64,000 nt of DNA from Promethearchaeota archaeon (GCA_016930515.1 JAFGGO010000108.1:32224-96223), one strand, 5' to 3'. Counted from the stretch's first letter, positions 52,295 through 62,727 are shown. The notes: a model not told the origin generated them from the letters alone. A program made the numbers and translations.

Positions 52295-53722
52295 ATGTCG
52301 GAGAAGAAACATAGTGTAGTTGTGATGAAATTCGGTGGATCCTGCTTACAAGACGCCAAATCTTTCGAGCAAACTACCCATAACATCAATCTCTATAAAC
52401 AAAACAATAAGATTATCATTGTCGCCTCTGCCATTAAGGGAATTACCGATAAATTAATAAATTTTTACCACCGATCTTGTGACGAACAACCAGAATGCGA
52501 AAGCATCTTAGAGGATCTATTTATAACTCATCAGAGCGTGATTAAAGAGATTATCAATGATAAAAAACCTGAATATAAATACGCAATCGATTTCCTTCAA
52601 AATAACATGGAAGAACTAACTCAATTAGGCCGGGTTATTGGATTGATTCGACCAAGTGTGGACATTCAAGATATTATCGTATCGTATGGAGAAAAACTGA
52701 GTACTTTCATCGTCACCCAATATCTTAACTCGATTGGATATAAGTCTGAGTTCGTATCTTCTGACGAAATAATACGTACTGATGATAATTTCGGACGTGC
52801 TTTACCCATACTTGATGAGACTGAACTATTAGTTAGAGATAGGGTTGGGCCTATTCTTGAATCAAGCGATAACATAATTGTATGTGTTACAGGTTTTTAT
52901 GGATCCACCAAAGATAAAAAAATTACCACTTTAGGTAGGGGTGGGTCGGATCTGACCGCTGCTATAATGGCTTATTGCTTTCAACCCACCTACAATTGTA
53001 AAGTGATTTATTGGAAGGATGTGAATGGTTTTTTGAACGCTGATCCACGAATAGCACACAAGACAGCACTTTTGAAAAATATAAGCTATCTCGAAGCCAA
53101 GGAATTGGCGTTCTTTGGATCTAAGGTACTCCACCCAGTCTGCTTGGATGTAAACGAAAAGAGGGAAATACCTTCGGAAATAAGACCTTTTGAGGATCCT
53201 GAATCAAACGAATTTACTATCATTACTAAGGAGATCGTGAAGGACGACAAGATCATCAAGGCTATCACTTCCATCCAGAAAATCTCGATGGTAACTATAG
53301 CCAGTGGCACGATGGTCTCCTTACCAGGAACTGTTTCGAAATTATTCTCTCTCTTAGGTGATAATAATGTCAACATCATTTTTATCTCCCAAAGTTCTTC
53401 TGAAAACAATATTACATTTGGTATTGATTACGAAGATGCCATGAAAGTCAGTTTCTTGCTAAGAAACTCGTCTTTATTCGGGAAGCAGTGGTTTAACATC
53501 AAGATAGATCACGAAATATCGCTTATCGCGGTTATTGGTGCTGGCATGCTTCACACGCCAGGAGTTGCGGGAAAGATCTTTTCCACACTTGGAGAAAACA
53601 ATGTTAATGTGATGGCGATCGCTCAAGGTTCTTCTGAATTAAATATAACTATAATTATAGAGCGCAAGGATTGTACAAAAGCAATTAATGTTCTCTATGA
53701 CGCCTTTGTAAATAATAGTTAG
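52295..53722 (+). CDS. Aspartate kinase
   Basis: The protein has 475 residues. The kinase domain has VVMKFGGSCLQDAKSFEQ, VSYGEKLSTFIV and TTLGRGGSDLTAAIMAY, the marks of aspartokinases. Two C-terminal ACT domains follow (about 327-395 and 405-475), with VNIIFISQSSSENNITFG and VNVMAIAQGSSELNITI. It phosphorylates aspartate, opening synthesis of lysine, threonine and methionine, and the ACT pair implies feedback inhibition, typically by lysine or threonine. No homoserine dehydrogenase fusion or neighbouring pathway gene is seen. ATG at 52295 is used; an upstream ATG at 52281 is out of frame. Confidence 0.92.
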   Translation: MSEKKHSVVVMKFGGSCLQDAKSFEQTTHNINLYKQNNKIIIVASAIKGITDKLINFYHRSCDEQPECESILEDLFITHQSVIKEIINDKKPEYKYAIDFLQNNMEELTQLGRVIGLIRPSVDIQDIIVSYGEKLSTFIVTQYLNSIGYKSEFVSSDEIIRTDDNFGRALPILDETELLVRDRVGPILESSDNIIVCVTGFYGSTKDKKITTLGRGGSDLTAAIMAYCFQPTYNCKVIYWKDVNGFLNADPRIAHKTALLKNISYLEAKELAFFGSKVLHPVCLDVNEKREIPSEIRPFEDPESNEFTIITKEIVKDDKIIKAITSIQKISMVTIASGTMVSLPGTVSKLFSLLGDNNVNIIFISQSSSENNITFGIDYEDAMKVSFLLRNSSLFGKQWFNIKIDHEISLIAVIGAGMLHTPGVAGKIFSTLGENNVNVMAIAQGSSELNITIIIERKDCTKAINVLYDAFVNNS

Positions 53723-53859
53723 AATATGTTCAAAAAATTTTTTCAATTAAACTTTCTTTTAATTTTAAAAGCGTCAGTATCACGAAGTTATCCTATATGA
53801 ATTAGAGAGTTAATTTTTAGTTATTTTCTTTAGATATTTCAAAAAAGAAAAAAAAGTAT

Positions 53860-54606
53860 TTACTTACTTTTTATTTTGCATGTTTTTTTAAAGATTAAAA
53901 CCACGGATATAGTACCAGCAAGAGCTATGATTAGATATGGGTTATATCCTGGAACGAGTCGTTCAATTCCAAAATCGATGGTTGTAGATTCAAATAACAT
54001 GGTCCAAACAACCCCACTTGCCGCATTAATTACTGTTGAATTGGTTATGATGCCTCTTGAGTCTCTTTCTAATATTGTGGTATAACTAAGTCTTGCTGCG
54101 GCAGCAGCATAGAAACCATCACCATAAGTTACGATTAAAACATTATCATTGACAGTATAATTATTGAATCCAACTTGTTTGTAACTCTCGCCAACATTTA
54201 TAAGGTTAAAACTAAGGGGAATCATGCCGAACAAACCAAAACGATTGATTATCGTATTATTCGATATAATTAATTCACCTGAACTTAGATTGTGGCCAAA
54301 AATCGGAGTACTTGAATTGAACAATATGTAAAGCGATTCTCCAGATGTACGATTCAAGATCTCTGCTTTAGCGGTTATATATGTCGTTTCTATTTGAGCT
54401 ATAGCCCCATCGAAAGTTAATACGAGTTGTTGTCCAATATATAGTGTATTTGATGATGTTATATTGTATGTTATCGTATCTCCTGGTGAAGCTAGAATGC
54501 TAATCCCATTATTCAACTCGATAGTTGCCCGGGTTGAGGGTACCAAAAAAAAACCTATAAAAAAGCATGCAACTAGAATTCCACCAAATTTTAAACTTTT
54601 TTTCAT
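53860..54606 (-). CDS. Secreted protein with C-terminal PGY-type anchor
   Basis: The protein has about 248 residues from ATG at 54606, chosen for AAAGGA six bases upstream and the resulting signal peptide (KKSLKFGGILVACFFIGFFLVPSTRA). The body is beta-rich, with ILASPGDTITYNITSSNTLYI and many N-x-S/T sites. The end LVPGYNPYLIIALAGTISVVLIF followed by KKTCKIKSK is a PGY-helix-basic tail like that of the protein at 8603. It should be exported and either processed or anchored at the membrane. The body is not recognised. It is a stand-alone unit. Confidence 0.72.
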   Translation of the reverse strand: MKKSLKFGGILVACFFIGFFLVPSTRATIELNNGISILASPGDTITYNITSSNTLYIGQQLVLTFDGAIAQIETTYITAKAEILNRTSGESLYILFNSSTPIFGHNLSSGELIISNNTIINRFGLFGMIPLSFNLINVGESYKQVGFNNYTVNDNVLIVTYGDGFYAAAAARLSYTTILERDSRGIITNSTVINAASGVVWTMLFESTTIDFGIERLVPGYNPYLIIALAGTISVVLIFKKTCKIKSK

Positions 54607-54762
54607 GTCAAATCCTTTAAAAAAATATAATCTAACTATTTGCATAAATGATCAATAGTTATTATGTATTTCATCAAAATGATCTTGAATACCAAATTAA
54701 AAATTTAATTATCGAAAAGTCATATAAAATGAGAATAAAAAAATTTCTTTTTCATAAGGTAC

Positions 54763-55838
54763 CTATTTTTTAATACCTTGAACGAAAAGGAATCCTTTTT
54801 GTCCCGCATTTCTGCCCATATCGTGTTCTTCGGCAAATGAACATTCCACAAGCCAACCCGTTTTAGCCATAAAAGAAGGGGTATTCTTAATGTTAATGCC
54901 CCATTTAATATGCTTTGAGAACGGGTCGTCAAAAAGTCCGTTAGATGCGTAAAGATCATCGTACCACCTGGTTATGTGCAACATGTCGAGAAAGATTTGA
55001 CTGGGGCGAGGAGAAATCTGCGATGCGACGGTCAAGAGATTTTTTCTTTTTTCTTTTTCAATATAATAAATAAGACCTTCTAATATCCAAAAAGTTTGTA
55101 AGTCAGTAGAAAATCCTTTTTCCATCAATTTATTAATCCACGAATCATCCGAGAGGTCCGCAGGAACGCGAGTGATATAACATAAACTCTTGAAATCTTT
55201 TAATAAAGTTTCCTTATAGTGGATTATAACTGGTAAATCAATTTCAAATAGCTTATGAAAATTTTGTCCCAATAGTTCGAATCGATACGCACGTGCGTCT
55301 AAACCGCTCCTAATAAGACAATCTGGGACTTAACGCGTGTTTCACACCAAGGTTTTAATAATTCTTCATCGATATATCTTGAACGAACGATTGGGTAATC
55401 CATTTCAGATATCCGTAATTTACTTTCAATGTAAGCACTTAAATCGCCCGCAAGTCGTTCAGCTAATGGGTCTAATATGAGAGGATTCTCTTTCTTTTCT
55501 TCAAGAGAACGATAATATGCCATTAGCCGTGCTGTAAGAGGAACGCCCTCATTAAGGTTAATTGACTTGCAATTTTTTTTAGTCTCAGAATTGTCTCTCA
55601 GAGATTTTTCTTCATTTTTATTCCCTAAATTAATGAAATCCAATACTAAATTCATTGGATCTCCTTCTGTCTGGTGTTTTAAGTGTTTTTCATATAGTTT
55701 TATGGCACCTAGGGCTTTTACAAACTCCGAAATTGTAAAAGGAATCACGCCATCGTATTCGATTAATCCTAAAACGATTTTTTCGTCATTCCTTATACCT
55801 ATAAGGTGTTCTCCTTTTTTTAGAGAAGACGCAACCAA
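54763..55838 (-). pseudogene. LCMT/PPM1-type SAM methyltransferase, frameshifted in the SAM-binding motif
   Basis: Two adjacent frames together make one methyltransferase of the leucine-carboxyl-methyltransferase type: PLTARLMAYYRSLEEKKENP and LAERLAGD in the first, then IDLPVIIHYKETLLKD and FWILEGLIYYIEKE in the second. The frame changes within motif I: KSQIVLLGA is followed in the next frame by GLDARAYRFELLG, so a single missing base (a G in the GGAGCGG run near 55302-55306) restores VLLGAGLDARAY. The first frame also runs upstream of the TTG at 55838 with no start codon, to about 55982, as an N-terminal extension I do not recognise. Confidence 0.72.
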
Positions 55839-56088
55839 TCTGTCTTTCGTGCAAACTCGAACGATGTATTTAATATTATTGATATTAATCGGGCGAACAG
55901 TGTTTGAATCCCAAGAATCTCTAATCTGCTTGATCTCTTCTCGTGCTAGAAGATCCGAATTAGAATAAATGATGTTTAAATTTTATTGAATAAACCAATA
56001 AGAATTTAAAAAAGGCAGGACATCCCATAGATATTTCCCGATATTTTCAAATATTGACACGTTTAACGCCATTTAATTTAGTAAAAAA

Positions 56089-57321
56089 CTAAAAAGAATT
56101 AAATTTTTTATCGGCAATTTTTACTCTTATTTTTTTCCTTTCGGAAGCGCTTAGATTCTGTTCAAGGGCCTTGTTACATATCTTTTTTCCAATGACAACT
56201 TTTGGATTATCTGCCCAATTAACACCTATCAACAAGCACAAGTAATAGATGGCGGATTGAAGGAACGCAATCAGATGGCCTATATTGTGTTCTGCAGAAG
56301 TGGAGAGACTAATCTTTGCTGAAGGAACACCTTGTTCGATTAATGCTTGAAAAGTTGCGTCAGCTTGATAATCGATTATGCTATGTGCCGTTTGACCGTT
56401 AATATAATCTATGGTTGATTCTAGTGAAATATCACTAATATCGCTATCAATGGACCAAATTAATGGAACCACCGCTCCTTTAAAACCCCCTAATAAATAT
56501 TCTAAAACGGAATGTTGGCAAAGTGGTGCAGGTTGCATTGCGCCCATCATCCCCTTATTATCCTTTCCAGTGCTTTCAGATAATTCTTGGACAAATAAAC
56601 CAACTGATCCTTCAAGGTATTGAGAGTAGGGCATTGAGAAAGCTATTTTATAGTTTCTTTTATAAGTCTCGTGTAAAAATGTAGCAAACTCTACGGCGAG
56701 ATTCATATTATTGTTCATGTAGTATTCGTAGCCTTCTCTTAATCCATCCAAAAAATTTTCTATATTAATGCCTGCTATGTGAGCTGGTACGATTCCAACA
56801 TTTGAGATCGATCCTGCGAAGCGACCGGAAAGATCGGGAACATCCATGATTGGACCGCCGAACTCCTTTAAAATCTGATTTAATGTTCCCTTTGTCGATA
56901 AACCTAAAACTTTATAACCCCTCCTGGCAAATATTTCTATTGTAGAATTTACATCTAATGTTTCTCCTGCCCGAGAGATCGCTATGACTACAGAATTGTC
57001 CGGACTAGTGCTTTCAAGGCAATTTTTTAGTTCCGCTGGACGAGAACTATATATTGGAAATATTTTTTTTTTTGCCAAGTGTTCGAGAGCGAGTAGGGTT
57101 TGTATTGAACCGCCCGTTCCTAAAACGATGATATTTTTCGTGGAGTCGAGCATGAATTCAGAAGTCTTGTTAATTATTTCTGTCATGTCTATAAATGACG
57201 AAGTGTCGATAAAAAATGGAGCGTCCCATTTTTCTTTATTTGCTTTAATCTTTTGTATTGAATCTTTTAAAATTTGATTATTTATATTAGGATAATATTC
57301 TAATTCCAATCTGATTGTCAA
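56089..57321 (-). CDS. pgi: Glucose-6-phosphate isomerase
   Basis: The protein has 410 residues with two SIS folds. The sugar-phosphate site is VLGTGGSIQTLLALEH and AISRAGETLD; QELSESTGKDNKGMMG holds the catalytic glutamate, CQHSVLEYLLGG the histidine, and NWADNPKVVIGKKI the lysine region, all as in phosphoglucose isomerases. It interconverts glucose 6-phosphate and fructose 6-phosphate. Many archaea use cupin-type or bifunctional enzymes instead, so this compact classical PGI is a bacterial-like trait. The gene is alone, with 156 bases before the radA stop upstream. Phosphomannose activity cannot be excluded from the sequence. Confidence 0.88.
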   Translation of the reverse strand: MTIRLELEYYPNINNQILKDSIQKIKANKEKWDAPFFIDTSSFIDMTEIINKTSEFMLDSTKNIIVLGTGGSIQTLLALEHLAKKKIFPIYSSRPAELKNCLESTSPDNSVVIAISRAGETLDVNSTIEIFARRGYKVLGLSTKGTLNQILKEFGGPIMDVPDLSGRFAGSISNVGIVPAHIAGINIENFLDGLREGYEYYMNNNMNLAVEFATFLHETYKRNYKIAFSMPYSQYLEGSVGLFVQELSESTGKDNKGMMGAMQPAPLCQHSVLEYLLGGFKGAVVPLIWSIDSDISDISLESTIDYINGQTAHSIIDYQADATFQALIEQGVPSAKISLSTSAEHNIGHLIAFLQSAIYYLCLLIGVNWADNPKVVIGKKICNKALEQNLSASERKKIRVKIADKKFNSF

Positions 57322-57477
57322 AAATTATTCACTTAGTTTTTTTATATTGAAAATTAAATAACAAATAACCCATAAAAAAATAAAATTATTTTGGTTATTT
57401 GATTAAATTAGGATATTTTAAAACAGAAAAGATAAAATGAAGAAAAAGATTTAATAATCCTTGAATTTTTAAGTGTT

Positions 57478-58740
57478 TTAACCTTCTTTAATGCCTTCTT
57501 CGGTAATGCTAAAAACCGCTTCTCCTTCTGGTAAATTGGGGGCATCAACGATTTTTGCGACCCTTTGAACTCCTTTTCCTTTTCTAAGGTAAATTCTAAT
57601 TGTCGAACCGTGCGCTACGACATTACCACCTGCGGCCTGTAAGGGATTACCGTAAAAAACATCAGGTTTTGCTTGAACTTGGTTAGTAACGATTACTGCT
57701 AGATCTGAGTGAATGTCTGCTAGTCTCAATAAGTCATGGATGTGCTGATTAATTGTTTGTTGCCTGTTTGCCAGCGTTCCTCGGCCAATATATTCACTCC
57801 TGAAATGACCAATTAGAGAGTCAACAATGATCAATTTAATATTCCTTTCCTTGATTAGGTTCGCTGCTTCTTTAACGAGTATGATTTGGTGGTCAGAGTT
57901 ATAAGCTCGACCAAAAATGATATTCTTAAGAACTTTTTTTGCGTCTAAATCGAGTGATTCTGCCATTTGGATAATTCTTTCTGGTCTGAAGGTACCTTCC
58001 GTGTCTATATATAAGGCGTTTCCTTCTAAACCTCCGAGCTCCTTTGGAAGTTGAACATTAACACATAGTTGGTGCATGATTTGAGTTTTGCCCGTTCGAA
58101 ATTCTCCAAAAAACTCAATAATGCTGCCCGTTTCTACTCCTCCGCCCAGGATCTCATCCAATTCTGGACTTCCTGTCGTGATACGGGCAATATTCTTCCT
58201 GTGCTCCCAAACATCTTCGGCAGATTTAAAACCAATCTTTAATTTTTCCATTGATGCTTTAATAAGTTTTGCAGTCGTTTTCTCTCCAAGGCCACTTTCG
58301 TTAATGATAATACTAGGGGGAGTATAGGCTATGGCTTCCAAGCTGTTAAAACCAGATTTTATTAATTTCGTAAGCGTGGCTTCTCCTACACCAGGAAGAC
58401 TTTTTACATCGTTAATACAAGAATCTCTATCATCTATAATTGATTCGTCGATATCCTCATCATTAATTTCTTGTTCATCGATACCGTCTTCGTTAATGTC
58501 ATCTTCAGATCCATCATCATTTCCATAAGATTCGTCTTCTAACTCTAAAGTGTCGTACTCCTCGTTAGCATCTTCAAATTCTGCAGTAATCTGCTCATCT
58601 TCACTTGGCACTCCGTTTAGAATGTATTTTAAATGATCTTTATAGATTTTGCCCTTCGTGTGATTTCTTTTACATTCCGGACAATAATACTCTTCACCCT
58701 CAACAAATCCATCGTTGTTCATTTCTACAACCTTTGCCAT
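57478..58740 (-). CDS. radA: RadA recombinase with N-terminal zinc-finger and acidic extension
   Basis: The protein has 420 residues against about 320-350 in most archaea. Residues 19-36 hold Cys20, Cys23, His27 and His36, a likely zinc site, then comes an acidic stretch (about 48-106, mostly Asp and Glu). From 110 the normal RadA begins: helix-hairpin-helix [10 protein letters not shown], Walker A GEFRTGKT, Walker [12 protein letters not shown], and the L2-type [15 protein letters not shown]. It forms filaments on single-stranded DNA in recombination repair. The extension is unusual and may control assembly or partner binding. ATG at 58740 is the only start that fits the frame and the domain. 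Confidence 0.92.
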   Translation of the reverse strand: MAKVVEMNNDGFVEGEEYYCPECKRNHTKGKIYKDHLKYILNGVPSEDEQITAEFEDANEEYDTLELEDESYGNDDGSEDDINEDGIDEQEINDEDIDESIIDDRDSCINDVKSLPGVGEATLTKLIKSGFNSLEAIAYTPPSIIINESGLGEKTTAKLIKASMEKLKIGFKSAEDVWEHRKNIARITTGSPELDEILGGGVETGSIIEFFGEFRTGKTQIMHQLCVNVQLPKELGGLEGNALYIDTEGTFRPERIIQMAESLDLDAKKVLKNIIFGRAYNSDHQIILVKEAANLIKERNIKLIIVDSLIGHFRSEYIGRGTLANRQQTINQHIHDLLRLADIHSDLAVIVTNQVQAKPDVFYGNPLQAAGGNVVAHGSTIRIYLRKGKGVQRVAKIVDAPNLPEGEAVFSITEEGIKEG

Positions 58741-58920
58741 GATAAATCACGTTTTAAACATAAATATTGTGCTTTTTTTAAATTTGAGTTTATAATAATC
58801 AATATAAGCAATACTATCTATTTTAAAGGAAATACGGTAAGGATTTTTTAATTTGTAATTTTTCTAAAAAGCATTAAAAGGGAATTATAGTATTTTTCAA
58901 AAATCTCTTAACTAATCTTG

Positions 58921-59205
58921 TTAGCGTTTCTTTCCTACCTTAGATATGAATGAAGGAATGTTTACAGGTTCTTTTTTCTTAATTTTATAGGTTTTAGGAT
59001 TGTTCATTCCATTTTTCTCTAGAATTGACCCCTCTTCTTCGAGGAACTTTAAAGATCTCCAAATGAAATTAATCTTCGATCGATCACTTGATTTCACATT
59101 GTTGCATCTTCGTATTCTTTTTGTGTTGATGAGATATACATCTTTCTCAATACACTTATTTATTGCGTCGAGCGTCTCTTTCAAATTCTTTAAAAAAAAA
59201 TCCAT
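58921..59205 (-). CDS. Small basic winged-helix-like protein
   Basis: The protein has 94 residues and is strongly basic. The order of elements, helix TLDAINKCIEKDVYL, then INTKRIRRCNNV and the helix KINFIWRSLKFLEEEGSI, followed by a wing-like PKTYKIKKKE, resembles a winged-helix DNA-binding domain. I recognise no named family. The coding potential looks real, with good codon use and no better frame on either strand. It lies downstream of purH after a 342-base gap and upstream of radA on the same strand. The ATG at 59205 gives MDFFLKNLKE. Confidence 0.6.
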   Translation of the reverse strand: MDFFLKNLKETLDAINKCIEKDVYLINTKRIRRCNNVKSSDRSKINFIWRSLKFLEEEGSILEKNGMNNPKTYKIKKKEPVNIPSFISKVGKKR

Positions 59206-59547
59206 GATTTTAAGTCATTCTCCTAATTAAATCATGATGGAAAATAATATCCACTGAGAAGTTTAACAATTTTTGTTTAGTTCTTGTGAAGTAATATAAG
59301 ATATGTCTTTGTTCTATATAAATTTTTTTTATTTTACATCATATTTATCCGATTCATAATTCTATTTCTTATAATAACTAAAGCGCGCATTAAACGGCAT
59401 TTATAATTGAAAACCAATATTGGGAAAGATTCAAAAAAGAACGACCGTTTTTGAAAATAATTACTTTGTACAAAAACGACATATTTTCTACAAAAAAAAT
59501 AATGTAAATATAAAGTAGGTTCAGCTTTCACGATTAGCTCGCATATA
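59206..59547. other. Intergenic gap downstream of purH with an inverted repeat
   Basis: No gene is supported in this 342-base AT-rich gap; a 79-codon minus-strand frame overlapping the purH end has a low-complexity composition and is rejected. CGTTTTTG (59446-59453) and CAAAAACG (59471-59478) form an 8-base inverted repeat around 17 bases. It lies 70-100 bases after the purH stop on the minus strand and is followed there by a T-run, so it may help end purH transcription. Confidence 0.35.
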
Positions 59548-61152
59548 TTAATGTCTAAATACTCGCTTGCCACAAAAAACTAGAGCACATCCTAATTCGT
59601 CAGCTCTCTGAATAACTATATCGTCCTTTATGGATCCACCTGGATTTAATATTGCTTTCGCACCGTGATTAACGGCTGCTTCTAATCCGTCTGGAAATGG
59701 GAAAAAGGAGTCCGTTCCCATGACTGAATTCTTAAGTTCTTCTTTGTGTCCAAATTCTATTGCTTTTTGGATCGCAAGCTTGACAACGTGCACTCTACTT
59801 TGTTGTCCCGCTCCGATTCCAATTGTATAATATCCATCTTCGTAGATTTGAGCAAAACAAGCAGAATTAGACTTTGCCCATTTTGAGACCCTATAAGCAA
59901 AAATCAACGCTTCTTTTTCTTCCTCCGATACTTGCCGCTTGCTTACGACATTCCATTCCTTAATTATGGGTTTATAATCGTATACTTGGACAACAGCCCC
60001 ACCTAAAGTAGATCTGAATTCAAGATTCTTGTATATCTCGTCTTTTTTGTCTAAAAGGTCTCCAAATTCTAGGATTCGCATGTTTCCTTTTGTCTGAAGT
60101 ATTTTTAAAGCGGTTTCTTCGAACGAGGGTGCCATGATAACTTCGATAAAAATCTTTTCTTTATTTACTATGAAGTCTGCAACTTCCTCTGTAAGCTCTT
60201 TATTCACGCCCCAGATACCTCCAAAAGCAGACAATGGATCGCAACTAAAAGCCTTTCTCACGGATGTTAGCTGGCTTTTCTTATCGAGCGCAATTCCGTT
60301 TGGTGATGTATGCTTTAAAATTGCTGTAACATGATGTTCCTTGCCGAAGTCCAACAACATCTGCATGCAAGAGTCAATATCCAGATAATTGTTAAAGGAA
60401 ATTTCTTTACCTCCTAATTGTTTCATGTTGTGAAGTCCGTATTTTGCCGATACATCCTTGTAATAAGCAGCGTCTTGATCCCAGTTTTCACCATATCGAC
60501 AATCCTGAACTTTTTGAAATACTTTTATGATCTGATCGCCCATTTTAAGGCCTGGATTGTAATATTGCTGCAAGAAATTAGCAATTGCTAAATTATAATC
60601 TGCCATTATAGTAAATACTTGTTGAGCAAGCGTGGCGCGAGTTTTTTCCGTAATGGCACCTTTATTTTTACGCATTTCTTGAAGAATTTCATCGTAGTAT
60701 TCTGGTCCTGGTACAACGATAACATCTGGGAAATTCTTTGCTGCAGCACGGATCATTGTCGGTCCACCAATATCGATCATTTCTAAAGCTTCTTCTAAAG
60801 TTATTCCAGGTTTCTCTATTGCTTCTTTAAATTGATATAGGTTACACACGACCATGTCGATTGGTGGGACATCGTACTTTTCAGCATCTTCAACATCTTT
60901 TTGCAGGCTCCTGCGATACAATATACCTCCTTCTACCTTAGGATGCAAGGTTTTTACTCGTCCATCGAACATTTCGGGGGATTCTGTATAATCTGAAATC
61001 TTGGTAACCTTAATGTCGTTTTTTTCTAATAACTTGGCAGTTCCTCCCGTAGATAAGACTTCCACCCTATATTCTTTGACTAGTGTTTTAACAAAATCAA
61101 GAACTCCCGTTTTGTCGTAGACGGACACTAAAATTCTTTCAATTTTTTTCAT
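59548..61152 (-). CDS. purH: PurH: AICAR formyltransferase / IMP cyclohydrolase
   Basis: The protein has 534 residues and both domains of PurH. The N-terminal MGS-like IMP cyclohydrolase shows SVYDKTGVLDFVKTL and LSTGGTAKLLE, then DGRVKTLHPKV. The C-terminal AICAR transformylase has the LKHTSPNGIAL motif with the Lys-His pair, and AYRVSKWAKSN near the end. It carries out the last two steps of purine synthesis using 10-formyltetrahydrofolate. Archaea often use PurP and PurO instead, so a full PurH suggests gain from bacteria. The IMP product feeds the neighbouring GuaB, whose gene is 105 bases upstream. Confidence 0.93.
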   Translation of the reverse strand: MKKIERILVSVYDKTGVLDFVKTLVKEYRVEVLSTGGTAKLLEKNDIKVTKISDYTESPEMFDGRVKTLHPKVEGGILYRRSLQKDVEDAEKYDVPPIDMVVCNLYQFKEAIEKPGITLEEALEMIDIGGPTMIRAAAKNFPDVIVVPGPEYYDEILQEMRKNKGAITEKTRATLAQQVFTIMADYNLAIANFLQQYYNPGLKMGDQIIKVFQKVQDCRYGENWDQDAAYYKDVSAKYGLHNMKQLGGKEISFNNYLDIDSCMQMLLDFGKEHHVTAILKHTSPNGIALDKKSQLTSVRKAFSCDPLSAFGGIWGVNKELTEEVADFIVNKEKIFIEVIMAPSFEETALKILQTKGNMRILEFGDLLDKKDEIYKNLEFRSTLGGAVVQVYDYKPIIKEWNVVSKRQVSEEEKEALIFAYRVSKWAKSNSACFAQIYEDGYYTIGIGAGQQSRVHVVKLAIQKAIEFGHKEELKNSVMGTDSFFPFPDGLEAAVNHGAKAILNPGGSIKDDIVIQRADELGCALVFCGKRVFRH

Positions 61153-61257
61153 TTTCGATCAAAATAATTTGTTTTATTTGGTACAGAAATAAATATGATG
61201 AAATTTTGAAATACTTTTTTAATGAGTATTTAATAAAATAGGAAATTAAAATTAGGA

Positions 61258-62727
61258 TTAATACCTACCCATAAGGTCGTGTGGTCGTTGTTCGATTTGA
61301 CCTGCGTTTGAAATAATACCAACTTTTGCTTTTTTCATGTTCGAGATGTTATTAGCTCCCGCATATATCATTCCGTTCCTTAAACCTTCTTTTAAGGTTG
61401 ATAGAACTCCCGAAACCGATCCTACGAACGGAACATAATCACTAACACCTTCTGGGAGTGTTTTTGAACTTTCTCCTTCAATATATCGATCAAGAATAAA
61501 TTCAGATGTTCTGGCCTCTTTTGAACCCATTCCTCGATATACTTTTACCTTACGCCCTTGAATCGTGTCGACATAACCTGGAGATTCTTCGCAACCCGCA
61601 AAGAAATGACCAGACATGATTAGATCAGCCCCTACGGCTATAGCTTTGGGTAAATCTCCCGGATTCTTAAAGCCTCCATCGGCAATCAAGCCAATTTTCG
61701 GGTTGTAATCTGCGATGGCATCAGCAACTTGTGCGGTTGCGTATAATGTGGGGGCTCCTACTCCTGTTTGAATTGAAGTTGAACAGATCGAACCACTTCC
61801 CATTCCAACCTTGAGTCCAATGAATTGTTCGGAAAAATCACACTTAGTTAAAAGGAACTCTGCAGCCTCGTAGGTTCCAATGTTTCCAAGCACGAAATCA
61901 GATTCCAAGGATTCCATGAGATTCTTTGTTCCTCGAATGTCTACATCCTTGTAAAAGGCGGCTACATCTATGAAAAAAATATCCGTATAATGGTCGATCT
62001 CTTTGAGTAGTTTTAACGAAGATATATTTTCGGGAAACTTTGGGCTCAATGCTAATGCACATAAGAGTCTTCCTTCCTCGTCTTTTGATGCTAAAGGAAA
62101 TTCGGGTTTCAGATCCTTAGTTGTTATCAATCCCTTCAAATGTCCATTTTCCGTAATTGGAAGTTTTTCTATTCTATGTTGGAATAACATTTCGAGTGCT
62201 TCTTCTCTAGATGCCCCAGGATCGATCGAAACCACATTCTTGGTCATATAATCCTTAACATCTCCCGTATTCATTATTTCTTCCTTGTAGGGAAAGTCTC
62301 TTTTTGTGAATATGCCGCATACCTTGTTTTCATCGTTAATTACGACTATTCCGCTAATACCATCCTTTTCCATTCTCATTTTCGCTTCAGCAAGCTTTGC
62401 GTCCACTTTGATAGTTGCAACGTCGTCAATTACAAACGATCTTGCCCTTTTTACCTTCCTTACCATCTCTAGCTGTTTTTGAAGGCTACAGTTCCTATGA
62501 AGCACCCCTAATCCTCCTAACAAGGCCATTTTAATGGCCATTTCCTCTGCCGTTACTGTATCCATTGCTGAACTAATTATTGGTACATGAAATTCATATT
62601 TACCTAATTTTGAACTTATATCAATTTTATCAATATCAAAATTAGTATATCCCGGTATGATGAGCATGTCGTCAAATGTGGCAATTATCTCATCGGAATG
62701 AACCTTTTTGCGGAAATAATCTGTCAT
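61258..62727 (-). CDS. guaB: Inosine-5'-monophosphate dehydrogenase
   Basis: The protein has 489 residues. The catalytic cysteine loop is GSGSICSTSIQTGVGAPT, and the flap begins YRGMGSKEA. Two CBS domains lie at about 95-215 (ISGIVVINDENKVCGIF, IEKLPITENGHLKGLIT). The enzyme oxidises IMP to XMP with NAD, the committed step to GTP. CBS pairs bind ATP or GTP and regulate it. It lies just upstream of purH on the same strand, a sensible purine pairing. The C-terminus QRPHDLMGRY is normal. The ATG at 62727 follows a purine-rich AGAGAAAAA. Confidence 0.93.
   Translation of the reverse strand: MTDYFRKKVHSDEIIATFDDMLIIPGYTNFDIDKIDISSKLGKYEFHVPIISSAMDTVTAEEMAIKMALLGGLGVLHRNCSLQKQLEMVRKVKRARSFVIDDVATIKVDAKLAEAKMRMEKDGISGIVVINDENKVCGIFTKRDFPYKEEIMNTGDVKDYMTKNVVSIDPGASREEALEMLFQHRIEKLPITENGHLKGLITTKDLKPEFPLASKDEEGRLLCALALSPKFPENISSLKLLKEIDHYTDIFFIDVAAFYKDVDIRGTKNLMESLESDFVLGNIGTYEAAEFLLTKCDFSEQFIGLKVGMGSGSICSTSIQTGVGAPTLYATAQVADAIADYNPKIGLIADGGFKNPGDLPKAIAVGADLIMSGHFFAGCEESPGYVDTIQGRKVKVYRGMGSKEARTSEFILDRYIEGESSKTLPEGVSDYVPFVGSVSGVLSTLKEGLRNGMIYAGANNISNMKKAKVGIISNAGQIEQRPHDLMGRY

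Noticed and set aside
55600..55970. The N-terminal extension of the broken methyltransferase as an Asgard profilin
   Set aside because: A few residues in the LIGIRNDEKIVLGLIEYDG stretch recall profilin, but the match is too short and the length and fold cannot be judged without modelling.
59334..59573. A minus-strand frame of 79 codons overlapping the end of purH
   Set aside because: Its composition is low-complexity and aromatic-rich, it overlaps a conserved gene, and no motif or ribosome-binding site supports it.
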